64,000 nucleotides of DNA, from contig CM030710.1 in the NCBI GenBank assembly GCA_017979445.1, positions 14,370,248 to 14,434,247 of the forward strand, written 5' to 3'. Numbering within the stretch: the stretch's first letter is position 1; each line of letters begins with the position of its first letter. Positions 11,058-22,888 of this stretch are shown here, one piece after another. Source of the DNA: Akebia trifoliata. Lineage: Eukaryota > Streptophyta > Magnoliopsida > Ranunculales > Lardizabalaceae. Both the position numbers and the translations under genes were made by a program. Below the pieces are notes generated by a model that made no database searches, was not told where the DNA came from, and saw only the letters and a list, made by a program, of their open reading frames with translations.

Positions 11058-12012
11058 TCTCCATTGTTTCTACAATAAGAGGAAGAAAAATCCTCAGCAA
11101 ATCGAGGGTCCGATCACACTCCTCTACACCATTTCTCTCCTTCCTTTTCAAATGTTGTTGGCTTCTTGGAAACCACATCACGTAAGATCGATTTCAACTC
11201 TTCACCCTCTTTTGAATCAACTAAATCCATCTGATCTTTTCTGCTTCTTTTCTGACCTGATCTTTGTTTTGGAGCTTAGGGGGATTCAATAATGTTTCTG
11301 GCGAACCGCTTGTGTTCTTGACTAGAGAGATCGAACCCTCCTTATTGTTGATCCGAGAAATTGTGAGCCAAAAAGGTCTGGTAGTCATGGAGCTTGTGCT
11401 CGATTCGATGAGTCGTGCTCTTGAGAGGAGGAAGAAAATTGTTTTTTTTGTTTTTTATGTATTTATTTTTACTGCTGTTATCGAATCTGCATTATTAGAA
11501 ATTTGGGATTATAATGTTTTTCTTTTGGGATTTTGGATGTATGAGAGATTGGATCTTAGGTTGTGAGATTTTTTTTTAAAAAGAAAAAAAAAAGGGTGGT
11601 CAACCGATTTTGGTGTAGTATGTTTCGCTGCTGGGTTGGGGGTGAGTACGTGAAATCAATAGTTGAATCGATGATGAAATCTGAAGCGTGTCTAGACTCG
11701 GTAGCTGTGTTGATAGTACTGCAAGGCTTGGGTTAGATAGAGTTGATTGTGGGTTGGGAAACAGTCCCTGCAGGGTCCATATGCTGTGATAGTTTTTTGT
11801 TTTTTGTTTTTTTTCTTTAGATTTAAAACAGAGAGAGAGAGAGAGAGTTGAGTTGTTTTTGTTTTTTTCATTTGGTTGAGGGAGAACCTTGGATGTGTGT
11901 CTGTATTGGCAACAACTTAAAAAGAAAGGAATTTATTAAGGGTTGATTTATTGTTTGTTTTTTCTTATAACTATATATATATATATCTTTTTTTTTTCTT
12001 TGCTGTTGCTGG
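11058..12012. other. Leader-like sequence of element D, no gene seen
   Basis: T-rich non-coding sequence between the two hAT-like elements. It holds a few short ATG frames without recognisable domains, a (GA)n run at about 11831-11847 and a (TA)n run near 11973. By position it is the continued leader of D, but I see no strong match to the A' leader here. Confidence 0.35.
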
Positions 12013-12806
12013 TAGGGGTGCAACTTGGTTTGGGTTGGTTCAGGTTAGAGCAAAATTAGAACCGAACCAATCAAGATCGGTTCCATCATATAAGAACCAT
12101 AACCGAATCGAATTGTTCTAGAACCAAACCAACCCAAATAAACCTTACTTTGGTTTGGTTCGGTTCGATTCCATGGTTTGGTCGTAAATCGTAGCCACAA
12201 CAGAAGTTGCAACCAAAAAGAGAGATAGAGAGAGAGAGGAACCTGTTGGCTGTTGCAGGTTGTAGGTCACAGCCGTAGAGATCAGTCCGTAGCCATTGGC
12301 AACCGATCGCAAAGACAATGATAAGGGTTTGGTAGCTGCTCACAGAGACGAGAGAGATAGAGAAAGAGACGAGAGAGAGATGAGGTATTTTGGCCGGTGG
12401 CAGCCGATCGCAGAGACGATAGAGAGATGGGGTTTCATTTTAGCCGGTAACAACCGCTCGTAGAGATGAGATAGAGAGAGACGAGAGAGAGATTCCATGG
12501 TTTTAACAGGTGGAAGCCGATCGCAGTGACGAGAGGGAGACGAGAGAAATGAAGGTTTAGTTTCGTTAAATGAAAAATCAAATATATATTATATATTAAA
12601 TTAATATTTTTTCAAATAAATATTAATTCGGTTTTCGATTTGGTTCGGTTTTTTATATTATCTGAACCGAGAACCGAATCGAATTCATCGATTTTTTATT
12701 TTTAAAACCCGAAACTGAACCGATATAAGTCAAATCGAACCAAACCAATCCAAATTCCATGGTTTGGTTTGGTTCTCGGTTTGAACCGAATTAAGTTGCA
12801 CCCCTA
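12013..12806. mobile_element. Non-autonomous hAT-like element 2
   Basis: Perfect 14-bp terminal inverted repeats, TAGGGGTGCAACTT, flanked by a perfect 8-bp direct repeat GTTGCTGG (12005-12012 and 12807-12814). It is 794 bp with no transposase. Both subterminal regions are packed with ggtttgg/ccaaacc and ggttcgg/ccgaacc motifs in both orientations, the kind of subterminal binding-site clusters known from hAT elements. The middle (about 12230-12550) carries four loose copies of a unit containing 'gc.gatcgcagagacgagag'. Being intact at both ends, it is among the younger insertions here. Confidence 0.9.
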
Positions 12807-13437
12807 GTTGCTGGTATAGATTTAACCTCCTTGTATGTACATGCGTGTGTGAAGTGCCCTCAATCCGCGGGGTGGTGGATCCGCTTTTGACCTTTGAGGT
12901 TTGGGAGTCGCCACCTAGTTATTACGGTCTAGGAACCAAACTTGAACTCTAAACAGATAAGAAAAATTAATCTACAAAATAAACTATGTCCGGGGATCAT
13001 GTTACAGGGTTGGAAGGTGTTAGGCACCAACTCCGCCCGGCAAACGCCGGTCTCTACTTATTCCCAAATTAAACTACATTGCTAAAAAGACCTAATTAAT
13101 AAAAAAATTACCTTTATGAATGCAATGGTTTTACTCCTCAAATCTGATAGAACAGCTCCTCGTATAACACGCCTCGCTTCGTTCTGTTGCCGGATCTGAT
13201 TTCTGATCTCCAAGTTGAGGTATCTTCTTCTTGGATTTGTGAGTTTTTTAATTTTTTTTTATGGATTTCAAGGTGTTTTAGAAGGATTTTTGGGTATTTT
13301 TTGAGCTAAAGTTGGGGTATGGATGTTAAGTAAGGAGTTAGGATTTCAAAATTAGGGTTTAGGGGAGGCAAGGGAAGCTTTTTGACCTACTTTTTCTAGG
13401 ATTTTTTTTTAATACGAAAATAGGTTGTAGGATCCCT

Positions 13438-13445
13438 TATTTATA
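13438..13445 (-). promoter_or_regulatory. TATA box of LTR A
   Basis: The - strand reads TATAAATA. The same octamer is at the equivalent place in the LTRs of A' and C, and another sits in the otherwise different B1 and B2 LTRs. Conservation across copies supports a promoter role. Confidence 0.5.
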
Positions 13446-13468
13446 GATTTTTTGAGTGCTTATTTTGA

Positions 13469-13820
13469 TAGAGTTAGTGTTTAATTAGAATTGTTTTAGG
13501 TAGAGTTAGTGTTTAATTAGAATTATTTTAAATAGAGTTATAATTTAATTAGAATTGTTTTAGGTAGAGTTATTGTTTAATTAGAATTATTTTAGGTAGA
13601 GTTATAATTTAATTAGGATTGTTTTAGGTAGAGTTATAGTTTAATTAGAATTATTTTAGGTAGAGTTAGTGTTTAATTAGAATTATTTTAAATAGAGTTA
13701 TAATTTAATTAGAATTATTTTAGGTAGAGTTATAGTTTAATTAGAATTGTTTTAAATAGATTTATAGTTTAATTAGAATTTTTTTAAATAGAGTTATAGT
13801 TTAATTAGAATTCTATTAGG
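13469..13820. repeat. 32-bp minisatellite within LTR A
   Basis: About eleven copies of a 32-bp unit of the type tagagtta.a.tttaattagaatt.ttttagg, starting at 13469, 13501, 13533 and onward with almost constant length. LTRs A' (about 23815-23990) and C (about 58850-58995) have only about five, more diverged units. LTR D has none. Confidence 0.9.
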
Positions 13821-14581
13821 GTTTTGACATTTAGTCTCACTTGATTGACTTTAAGATTTTGACTTTAGTCTTACTTGGTTGAGTTTAAGATTTTGACTTT
13901 AGTCTTACTTGATTGACTTTAATTTTGACATTAGTCTTACTTGATTGACTTTAATTTTAATTAGGATTTCACTTTACATTAATTAATGTTTTAATTATTA
14001 ATTTTAGAATTTTTAATTATTAAAATGATAAAATTAATATTTTTCCCTCGAAAATGACTTTTTACGTTTTAAGTCATTTTTCAATGTTCTAGGATATTTT
14101 GGAATCGATTTTTCGTAAGGAATTCAATGAGAATATTGGTTTATGTCATTTATGAAATTTTTTGTACGAAATGGTCATGAACTTTATGAGTGGCATTTTC
14201 ATAATTTTGTAAAAATTGGTGAAATGATTTATTTGATTTCGATTTGTTGTTTTATGTGTTTGAAAGAGTTTTCCTAAGTGTAATGTAGGCTCTAGGGATG
14301 TTTTGATGTTAGGGGTATTTTGGTAATTTGATCATTTTTTAGTGATTTTTATTGTGAAGTTTGTTTTTATCTGAAAAATGATGATTTCTATGTTTTTGGG
14401 GTCATATTTTCCTAGCGTAGCGTGGTTTCTAAGGTATTGTTAGTTTGAGATACCTCATCCGAATTTCTGAAACACATCTAGTAACAAATAAAGCATTGGA
14501 ATAAACATCCATCATTGGGAACTGTTGCGATCGAGTTGATGAACTGATTAATCAAGCGAATGCAAAAATGGGGTGTCTACA

Positions 14582-14600
14582 AATGCTCTTCTTTGGCAGA
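14582..14600 (-). other. Polypurine tract of element A
   Basis: The - strand reads tctgccaaagaagagcatt immediately before the LTR start. The same tract precedes LTR C (59955-59975), and a related one precedes LTRs B1 and B2. It marks the 3' LTR and hence the element's orientation. Confidence 0.7.
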
Positions 14601-17136
14601 GGGTTGAAGCAAACTAGATAGCAAATCTATCTTGGTAGATAGTGTGATATCTGAATGCCAAAGCTAATGACAGTGCATTTTGTAGCCTGATTTAGTAATT
14701 CGTCAGGACGTTCGTATCCTTGAGGGTAAAAACTCTCCCCGAACTAAGAAAATGTCAGGTCCTCGAACGCGAGCTCTCAACTGACAGTGTCAGATCCTTG
14801 AATTTTAGAGAATTCTCCCTGACTAAAAGTGCAAGTCTGTGCATTTGAGATGTGAGCAAAATCTGAACAAAAACTGAGCAAAAGCTGAGTATAATCTGAG
14901 CATAAACTGAGCAAAATCTGAGCATTATTTGAGCAAAAGTTGAATGTTTTACTTTACCTACCCTAGGTGAAAGAGTAATAAACAATTTTTTTTTTTGGGA
15001 GTCCTACTCTACATACTCGGGGTAAAAGAGTAATTAACTATTTTCCTGGGAGTCCTACTCTACCTACTCGGGGTAAATGAGTAATGAACTTTTTTTTTGG
15101 AGTTTTACTCTACCTACTCGAGGGTGAAAGAGTAATGAACTATTTTTTCTGGGAGTCCTACTCTACCTACTCAGGGTGAAAGAGTAATGACCTATTTTTT
15201 TTGGGAGTCCTATTCTACTTATTCAGGGCGAAAGAGTAATGGACTTATTTTCTAGGAGTTCTATTCTACATACTCGAGGTGAAAGAGTAATGAACTATTT
15301 TTCTGGGAGTTCTACTCTACATACTCGGGGTGAAAGAGTAATAAACTATCTAAGTAAAATATGAGAAAAATTCAAGAAAATCCTCGGCGGTATTTGACTG
15401 CGCATAATCTGAGAAAACCCTCGGCGACAACTAGCTGAGCATAATCCAAGCAAACCCTCGGCGGCATCTGGCTGAGTATAATCCGAGCAAACCCTCGGCT
15501 GTAACTAGCTGAGCATAACCCGAGCAAACCCTCGGCGGCAACTGAGAAAAATCCAAGCTAACCCTTAGTAGCATCTGGTTGAGTAAAACTGGAAAGGAAG
15601 GAATGAATCTGGAAAAGAATGATTGAAAATGAATATGGAAAAGAGTGATTAAATCTGGGAATGAATAGATCTGGGAAAGAATGATTGAAAATGAATCTAG
15701 AAAATAATGATTGAATCTGGGAGTGAATAGATTTAGTAAATGATGATTGAATTTGGGAAAGAAAGAAAGCCCTATCTCCTATTCTAGGTGAAAGGGTAAT
15801 GAGTTAATCTCTGGGCACAACCAAATGTGAGATCAGAAACGCTTCTGTTTGAACCTCAAGGTTCTTCAAAAATTTTATAAAATTTTAAATTTCTTTGTAC
15901 CTCAGGGGTTTTCAAAAAAAAAAATACTATCAAGAGGGTGACCTTAAATCTGGGGTTCTCATTATCCTTTAAGATTAACATTGATCAACCTCGAGAACAA
16001 AATGCTCCTATTTAACAGAAAACATTGTATTGGACATAATGTAAAATTAAAAAAATGCCCCTAGTATAAGGGGGAAGTTACATATTAGAGGAAAGAGAAA
16101 ATGCCCTTTGTATGAAAGTTTGAAATATTTGATTACCACAAGCGCAATAAAGATCCAACTTTTAATTTTAATTAATTTTATTGAAGATTTTGAGTCAGGC
16201 TCAAGAGAACAAAATATTTCCTTTTGAGACTCATCATAGAATTCACCCTTCTCCCCCTCAGTTCACTTGGGGAAGCAAAAATTTACAGATCGACCGTAGA
16301 CAAGATACTTGTGACTTCTGAATCTGTGCCTGGTTTAAGTTAAGTATTGAACTTGATTATTCGGACTTTTGATGTTTGAGCTTGGACCACTCTTAGCTTC
16401 CCAACTCAATAGATATTTTCTTCTATTTTTTTTTGTTGCTCTAACTTTTGCCTAGACTGCCCTTTCATGTTTTTAATCTAGCGAGCATGCTCTAACTTTT
16501 GCTTAGATCACCTTTTCATGTTTTCAATCTAGTGAGTTTTTTTTTTCTTTGTTCTGATTGTTGCCAAGATCGTCCTTTCGGATTTTCAACCTTGCGAGCT
16601 TGCCTTAATTTTTGCCTAAGTCGCCCTTTCCGGGTTTTCAACTTAGCAAGCCTCGTTTTAGGCTTCTGAAGTTACTGTCTGATCATGCTTTACTACCTTC
16701 CTTACCTTTTCGCACGGTACTTAGGAGGACTTTCTTGGGTAGGCCTAGGACTGGGTATAAAAAGAAAGGAATTCTGAGGCTCAAAAACTTGAATGCCCCT
16801 TGTGTGTCATTTTTTCTTTTTCTTTGAACTTTCTTCCTTATTTGACAATATATATATATATATTTTTTATTTATTATTTTTTTGTAGGGAAATATATATA
16901 TATTTTTTTTGATGTGGTCGAGCCTGAAGTAACTTCTCAGGTTACCTACGTGACCCCAGATTTTTGGGATCAGACTAAAACGTAGTTCGGATTTTCCCTC
17001 CCTTGGGTTAGGTGATCAGGCTAAGAAAGAAAAGGTATATATATATTTTATTTTTTTTGAAAAGGCTGCAAAAGGCTTGAGAAAAGATATATTGAACTGG
17101 GTAATAAGAGAAGTGATTCGACCAAAGATGGCCTCC
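14601..17136 (-). mobile_element. 3' untranslated region of element A
   Basis: Non-coding region between integrase and the 3' LTR, about 2.5 kb. Its order matches the 3' region of A' read the other way. Near integrase is a block with 'aacttctcaggttacctacgt' character (16925-16985). Next comes a repeated 'gcctag..cgccctttc.ggttttcaa' block (16430-16660), then the 'gcgcttgtggtaatcaaat' block (about 16135). Tandem arrays come last. The gene order and conserved blocks show A and A' are close relatives. Confidence 0.7.
14860..15600. repeat. Three adjacent tandem arrays in the 3' region of A
   Basis: (1) About 14860-14945: 11-12 bp units of gagcaaaatct type. (2) About 14990-15345: seven units of about 50 bp built on 'gggagtcctactctacctac' and 'gaaagagtaatgaactattt'. 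(3) About 15365-15560: five units of about 37 bp with 'aaaccctcggcggca'. Less regular 'ctgggaaagaatgattgaa' repeats follow at 15600-15760. Element A' has a 33-bp array and element C a 77-bp array at the same place. Confidence 0.8.
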
Positions 17137-18290
17137 TTAAATGTAGTACCGTTTGATTTGGTCAAGGTTGGTTGGTTCTGGTAATTCAATTCCATCATGG
17201 TCTTGAAGTCTGATAGCTTTTCCTAGTAATATTTCCTTGATGATGAACTGTCCTCCCCAATTTGATTTGAACTTCCCTCTAGGGTCAAAGATAGGTGCCC
17301 GATTCTCTTTGAGTACTAAATTCCTGACTTGTAAGTGACGGACCTTGATCTTTTTATCTAATGCACGGGCAACTCTTCTCTGATAAACCTGCACATGGTA
17401 CAACGCTCTTAGTTATTTTTCTTCAATCAAATTTAATTCTTTATACCGTTGACGAACCCAATTTACTTTTGACAACTGATTTTCCAACAAGACCCTGAGA
17501 GACGGAATTTTCATTTCAACTTGCAAGACTGTTTCCATGCCATACACTAAGGAGTATGGAGTAGCTCCAGTAGAGGATCGAATTGAAGTTCGATATGCCC
17601 ATAGTACAAATGACAGTTTTTCTGACCAATCTCGATGTGACTGACACATTTTCCTGATGATTTTCTTTAGATTTTTATTGGCCGCTTCAACTGCTCCATT
17701 GGTCTGAGAATGGTAAGGAGATGATTTGTGGTGTAAGATTTTGAACTTCGAACACAGTGTAATAACTTCGATTTTGAAGTGTGATCCATTATCAGAAATC
17801 AGTTCCGAAGGTACCCCATACCGATTGATGATGTTCATTTGGATAAACTTTGTAACTCGAGACGCAGTGAGGACAGCATAAGAGGCAGCTTCGACCCACT
17901 TAGTAAAATAATCGATAACAACTAGAAATGTATTCATGTCCGTTTGATGCTTTAGGTGATATTTTACCAATAATGTCAATTTTCCTAATTGAGAATGGCC
18001 ACAATGAAGTCAGACCAACTAATTTTGAAGGTGGCACATATATGAGGTTTGCATGTATTTGGCACTTGTGACAGGTCTTGACCATATGATGACAATCTGT
18101 TTCCATCGTGGGCCAGTAGTACCCTTATCTCATAATTTTCTTAACTAACATTTTTCCACTCATATGGGGGCCATATTCTCCTGAATATAGTTCAACCATT
18201 ATCTGTTCAGCCTGATATCCATTAACACATGACAAATGAATCCCATCATAAGACCTTTTGTATAAACTTCCTACGCACATGATGAATTGA
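17137..18290 (-). pseudogene. Tat integrase (element A)
   Basis: On the - strand the order is a zinc-binding end (CHKC near 18066-18077), first catalytic Asp in KIDIIGKI (about 17966-17989), second Asp in LISDNGSHF (about 17776-17802), and catalytic Glu in GAVEAANKNLKK (about 17663-17698). The C-terminal domain lies in a separate frame, 17137-17403. The core ORF 17413-17979 is open for 188 codons. Breaks are an in-frame TAA near 18136-18140, just before the ...CHHM.. block, a frameshift between about 17920 and 17975, and another near 17405. All three D,D,E residues are present, so decay is modest. The homologue in A' is at 35550-36583. Confidence 0.8.
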
Positions 18291-18529
18291 GATGCTAATC
18301 TTAGTAGGGTTTGTTGTTCCTTTCTCGATGTTTCTTTCGGGAATTCTTATTTTTCCAATGCTCTTTTTTTATCTGTATAATACGACTTTCCATCAGGTAA
18401 TCAAGTAGCAATATTGATCTGATGGCAATATGTAGGTTTGTCTTTGACTTCGACAGTGATCTACCTCAATTTCATGCCAGGGGACAAATGGATCATTGAA
18501 GATAGAGTGGCTAAAGAGTCAACAAATAT

Positions 18530-18890
18530 ATTTCTTCCCTTAACAGGTGCTAGAACAGGATAGCTTTAAACTTACTCACTAAGTTTAACAGATACTCATG
18601 ATAGGACTTCAACTTTTCATCCCTAGTTTTCCATTCTTCCAATGATTGATGTATGACCAAGGCTGAATCCCTGAGAACTTCAATTTCTGTGATACCTAAA
18701 TTCAAAGTAGCTTCGAGTTCAGTGATGCATGCTTCATATTCCGCTGTATTATTGGTATTGGAGAAAGCTAACTTAATAGCGATAGGAATGTGGTATCTTT
18801 TCGGAGAAAACAAAACTGCCCCTATTCCATACCCATTCTGATTGGCGACCCCATCAAAGTATAGCTACCATGTTTGGTTCTGCGATTCTT
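18530..18890 (-). pseudogene. Second (archaeal-type) RNase H of element A
   Basis: The - strand reading includes NTAEYEACITELEATLNLG and LRDSALVIHQSLEEWKTRDE, the conserved core of the extra RNase H located between RNase H and integrase in Tat elements. The A' homologue (34861-35230) contains the preceding LYFDGAANQNGYGIGVV block. Here that block runs in the reading about 18815-18885, with an interruption near 18814. The last part of the frame shifts near 18550. Confidence 0.75.
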
Positions 18891-19400
18891 CTTCAATATA
18901 CAAGATATTCTCATCTGGGAGCTGATCAACAGGCCGTGTTCCTTCTACTACCAGGTGATCTGCTAAGTATTCTGTCATAGCCCTTCTCTTGATAGATTTC
19001 TGCGTAACATATGTGATGTCAAATTCTGATAATAACAACAACCATCGTGCGATTCTTCTTGTCAGTGCCGATTTCTCGAAGAGATATTTGAGAGGATCCA
19101 TTCGAGATAGCAAGATAACTGAATGAGATAGCATATAGTGTCGGAGTCTCTCAATAGCCATACTAGTATCAAACAAGTTTTTTCTAGGGCTGAATACTTT
19201 CGTTCATACTCTAACATCTTTTTGTTGATGTAATAGATAGCCCTTTCTTTGCGAGTATCTTTGTCATACTGTGCAAGCATGCATCCCATAGCTTCTTCTG
19301 TGACTGACAGATAAAGAAGAAGTGGTTCACCCGGTGTAGGTGGAATCATAATAAACGGGTTCAAGAGATACTCCTTGACTTGGTTGAAAGCCTTTTGACA
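18865..19400 (-). pseudogene. RNase H of element A
   Basis: The - strand gives PPTPGEPLLLYLSVTEEAMG, AIYYINKKMLEYERKYSALE, then DPLKYLFEKSALTRRIARW and EYLADH, the usual succession of the first RNase H in a Tat pol. The frame changes once, near 19170 (two overlapping frames, 19062-19364 and 18865-19176). It lies between RT and the second RNase H, as expected. Confidence 0.8.
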
Positions 19401-20328
19401 TTGTTCATTCCAAACTGTTGGTTCATTTTTCTTGAGAAACTTAAAAATAGGTCCACAGAAGTTGGTGAATTGAGCGATAAATCTGTTACATATTGTATTC
19501 TGCCCAAAAAACCTCGAATTTGCTTTTCAATCTTAGGCGGTGGCATATCTTGGATAGCTTTAATCTTCACAACGTCCACTTCGATCCCTCTTTGCCTGAC
19601 CACAAATCCTAATAATTTTCTAGAAGTTACTCCAAATACACATTTTTACGGGTTGAGACGGAGTTGGTATTTTTGAATCCTTGTAAAAAATTTCTCTAAT
19701 GTAGCAAAGTGTCCCAGTCGTTCCTTAGATTTGACTATCATATCATCTACATAGACTTCGACTTCCTTGTGTATCATGTCATGCAGTAAAGTCGTGGCTA
19801 CTCTTTGATAAGTGGCTCCAACGTTCTTCAAACCAAAAGGTATAACCTTGTTGCAAAAGGTCCCCCACTGTGTGATGAACGACATTTTTTGCATATCCCG
19901 AGGATCCATTTTTATCTGATTGTAACCTGAAAAATCATCCATGAAGGACAACAAAGCGTGCCCTACCGTACTATCTACTAGAACATCTATGTGTGGTAAA
20001 GGAAAAATGTCTTTTGGACTTGCTTTGTTTAGGTCTCAGAAATCCACACACATTCTAACTTTTTTATCCTTTTTAGGCACCGGACGACATTAGCAATCCA
20101 TTCAGGGTACTCCACTACTTTTAAAAATCCAGTGTTAATCTCCTTCGTAACTTCTTCTTTAATCTTTAAAGTCCATTCCGGCTTCATGCGTCGAAGTTTC
20201 TGGTTAATTGGTCGAGCATCAGGATATAATGGAATCCGATGTTGAATAATGTCTCTGCTTACTCCCAGCATATCCTCATAAAGCCACGCGAATACGTCTT
20301 TGAAATTTCTGAGCAAGTCTACTATCCC
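19380..20328 (-). pseudogene. Reverse transcriptase of element A, 5' part cut by B1
   Basis: The - strand shows FKDVFAWLYEDMLGVSRDII (from about 20307), RRMKPEWTLKIKEEVTK, FMDDFSGYNQIKMDPRDMQK (about 19884-19945) and VEVYVDDMIVKSKE (about 19720-19760). The YVDD catalytic motif is intact here, unlike in A'. The thumb/connection block (RQRGIEVDVVKIKAIQDMPP) is at about 19540-19600. Frame changes lie near 20080, 19650 and 19490. The domain begins abruptly because the LTR of B1 is inserted in the linker codons just before it, at 20329. The rest of pol, protease and gag of A should lie beyond the nested material. Confidence 0.8.
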
Positions 20329-21203
20329 TGTAGATATGTGATTTCACGATTACGATGGTCACATCTACTAAGGTTTGGAGTCACCACCATTCATATTATA
20401 AGTGGGTGTAACTGGTCACCCGATGTACATTTTTTGGAAAAAGTGACATTTTTGACATGTAGTGACTCTTAATGGATAAGGTACCGATCAACCTCGAGAT
20501 CGGGGTAAGCGGCTTAATTGGAGAAAAGGGAAGGTGTTAGGCAACCTTTTCTCCCCACCAAGTGACACTAACCACAACACAACTCGATCATTTGATTAAA
20601 AAATGCAAAAAATAAAGTGCTACGTGTCGTGCATTTGTACCCTAAATAGGGATTAGCTTTCGACTCGATCATAGGATTATCCCATTGAGGGGGATGATCC
20701 TAATAGACATGAGCCTTAGACACAATTCATATTTGAAAAATGTGGACTAAGGTTATGGGTCCATTCTCATGAGTTGAGAAGGATCCAATTCCCAAATGAT
20801 TTAGGGGTTAAAAATCGATTTTGTTTTTAAAAGGTAGCATCACATCTTAAAGACCTTCTAAAAATAAAAAATAAAAAGAGGAAGGGGATAATAGAAGAGG
20901 GAGATGTAGAGGGTAGAGAAGAAGAGAGGGGGGTGTTTTGTTGAACCCACCTTGAAGCTTTAAGGTTTTTTTTTTCTTTTATTTCTTTCATTTTTCTTCT
21001 ATCTCTTCTTGAGTTAAGTCCTTAATGAGTTATGTGAATGTAACTCTTTGTATGATTGAAGGAGTAAAGAAGAGATGATGAGAGAGCTGAGTGGAGTGTA
21101 GCGATTTTTTGTGAGACTTGGAGGAGATGATTGGTAAAACTTGGTAAGAGAGAATTTTTGTGAGGGAGAATTGGTCACCTTTTTGGAAAGAAAGGGAGGG
21201 GGT

Positions 21204-21211
21204 ATTTATAG
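21204..21211 (-). promoter_or_regulatory. TATA box of LTR B1
   Basis: TATAAATA on the - strand, followed downstream by the C-rich start-site region. The same octamer occurs at 39430-39437 in LTR B2. Confidence 0.45.
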
Positions 21212-21589
21212 ATGTTTGAGGATGATTTAAGGGATATAATGGGGTGAGAGGTTGGGAGAGTAGAGAATGACATAGGTTTTAAGGGTGAGGGGTATGAAAT
21301 TAGGAGTTGGGAGAGGGGTAATTATGTAATAGAGGTAAATGGGTTGTGTTTTGATCCAAATGATTTAGATCTTACCCAAATCATTTTGGTGGAATGTTTG
21401 GTGAGGTAAGGTGAGATGATTGGTGTTTAAGAGGGTAGTTGATTGATTGAGTGGTGTTTGATTTAAGAGAATGAAGGATGTAAGAGTGTGGTTGGGAGGG
21501 TGAGGAAGATGGTGACATGTGGCAAGATGTGTGGAAGTTAGGGGTTTAGATTTAATTGGTGGGAGAGAATGAGTGTTTGATTTGAGAGG

Positions 21590-21870
21590 ATGGCTGTAGG
21601 TTTAGGTTGTAGAGATGAGTTTATAAGAAATGATGATGATAGATTATGGGGAGGTATGGGTTGGAGGTGTTTGATTTGAGAGAATAGGGGTTAGGAAATT
21701 ATGAGGGTAGGTTAGGGGAGGTATGGGTTGGAGGTGTTTGATTTGAGAGAATGGGGGTTAGGAAATTATGATGGTAGGTTAAGGAGAGGTGTGGGTTGGA
21801 GGTGTTTGATTTGAGAGAATGGAGGTTTATAGGGAGTAATGAAGATAGGTTAGGAGAGGGTGTGGGTTGA
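21590..21870. repeat. About 65-70 bp tandem repeat within LTR B1
   Basis: Four units with 'ggaggtgtttgatttgagag' followed by 'aatg.gggttaggaaattatga' and 'ggttaggggaggt'. The second and third units are almost identical. LTR B2 has a looser, diverged version (about 39840-40110), so the tidy array in B1 looks like local amplification. Confidence 0.75.
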
Positions 21871-22819
21871 TGTGATTTTTTAGAGAAAAGATGATGTGGG
21901 TAGTTAATATTTTAGAGAAAGGTGATGGGGGTGGGTGGTTTGATGAGGGAAGTGAGAGGGGGTGATGACATGTGTCACCTTTTGATGATAAGAGGGTGAT
22001 TGGTTGATGTGGGTTGTGATTTATGGATTAGGGTTATGGGTTGGATATGAATTGGATTTGGGTTTGGGCTTAGGGGCATTGGGCTTGGGTTTTAAGATAA
22101 GTTTTTGATTTTAGCAATTGGTTGGGATCATTTTGGATTGGATTTGGGAGGGTGGATACGTCGTAGGATTTTAAGTGATATGGGATTCAATTTTAGGTTA
22201 GGGGGGAGGTGAGAGGTTGATTTTGGAGAGTTGAGGGCTTATGGGCTTTAGGTAGGCTTAGGATAATTTGATTCCGGAGGGGGATGGTGATGGGTAGAGG
22301 AAGTGATAAGCATCCCAAGTCTCACATTTTTTGTTTGTTCATTTTTTTTATTTTTGTAATCATTTGGTTGATCAAAATGCCACGTGTTGGCAAATCGGTC
22401 TTTTTAGGCCCATTGACGAATTTTATAGAGAATCGGGTATTTTTGGATATAAGAATGGTGCGGTGAAGGTTGGGAGGGTATAGGGTAGTTTAAACCCCTT
22501 TGGTGGGTCCCCTAGACCATTGGGAGGTCATAGGGGCCTCGATTTAGTCAAAATGTCATTTTTCAATAATTTGGGCCTTTGAGGCCCGTGGCCAACTTTG
22601 TCGAAAAATCGATATTTTGAGTGGAGTGGGTAGATGGGAGCATGCTGAGTCTTTTGGTGGGCCCACTAAATCGTTGGGAGGTCTCAGGGACCTCGATTTG
22701 ATCAGCATGTCAAGAATTTTGTGATGTGGGCCTTTGAGGCATGTCGGCACCTTTTGTTGAAAAAATGTTGTTTTTGGGCCCCTTTCGAGTATGGGCCCGT
22801 TCAAATTGGGGTGTCAACA

Positions 22820-22888
22820 ATTGCCCTTCTTTGCAGGAATTGCGTGCAAAAAACTGCAAAGAATAGACTAAACTCCTATTTGTACGGG
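22820..22888 (-). mobile_element. Polypurine tract and 3' internal stub of B1
   Basis: Just outside LTR B1 the - strand reads gcaaagaagggcaat, the PPT. The 69 bp here match the sequence outside LTR B2 (41045-41113) almost base for base, including 'gactaaac.cctatttgta'. The match ends exactly where the LTR of A' starts, so A' inserted into the internal region of B1 here. The last five bases are ACGGG. Confidence 0.75.

Larger units (their letters stand above)
12850..14581 (-). mobile_element. 3' LTR of Tat-type element A
   Basis: On the - strand it starts TGTAGACACCCC at 14581 and ends at 12850 (+ strand tgaagtgccc). It is 1732 bp. A polypurine tract lies directly outside its start at 14582-14600, so it is the 3' LTR of a - strand element whose pol lies at 17137-20328. 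The five bases before it on the + strand are GTGTG. It carries a 32-bp minisatellite and a second, looser repeat of 'gactttagtcttacttgatt' type at about 13840-13965. Confidence 0.85.
20329..22819 (-). mobile_element. 3' LTR of Tat-like element B1
   Basis: On the - strand it starts TGTTGACACCCC (22819) and ends at 20329 (+ strand tgtagatatg). It is 2491 bp. It is homologous along its length to 38808-41044, which starts TGTAGACACCCC. A polypurine tract sits directly outside its - strand start. It is not a solo LTR, because the 5 bp on the two sides differ (ATCCC and ATTGC). It interrupts the RT of element A. The middle is rich in G and T on the + strand with repeated 'gggttggaggtgtttgatt' blocks. 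No coding capacity. Confidence 0.85.

Noticed and set aside
11050..11566. Two overlapping + strand frames of 80 and 100 codons
   Set aside because: They occur in T-rich leader-like sequence, with hydrophobic low-complexity translation and no recognised domain. Not reported as genes.
19380..19676. + strand open frame of 98 codons
   Set aside because: Antisense to the RT of element A.
20329..22819. B1 as a solo LTR
   Set aside because: The 5-bp flanks differ (ATCCC and ATTGC), and a polypurine tract plus 69 bp of internal sequence, also found next to B2, adjoin it.
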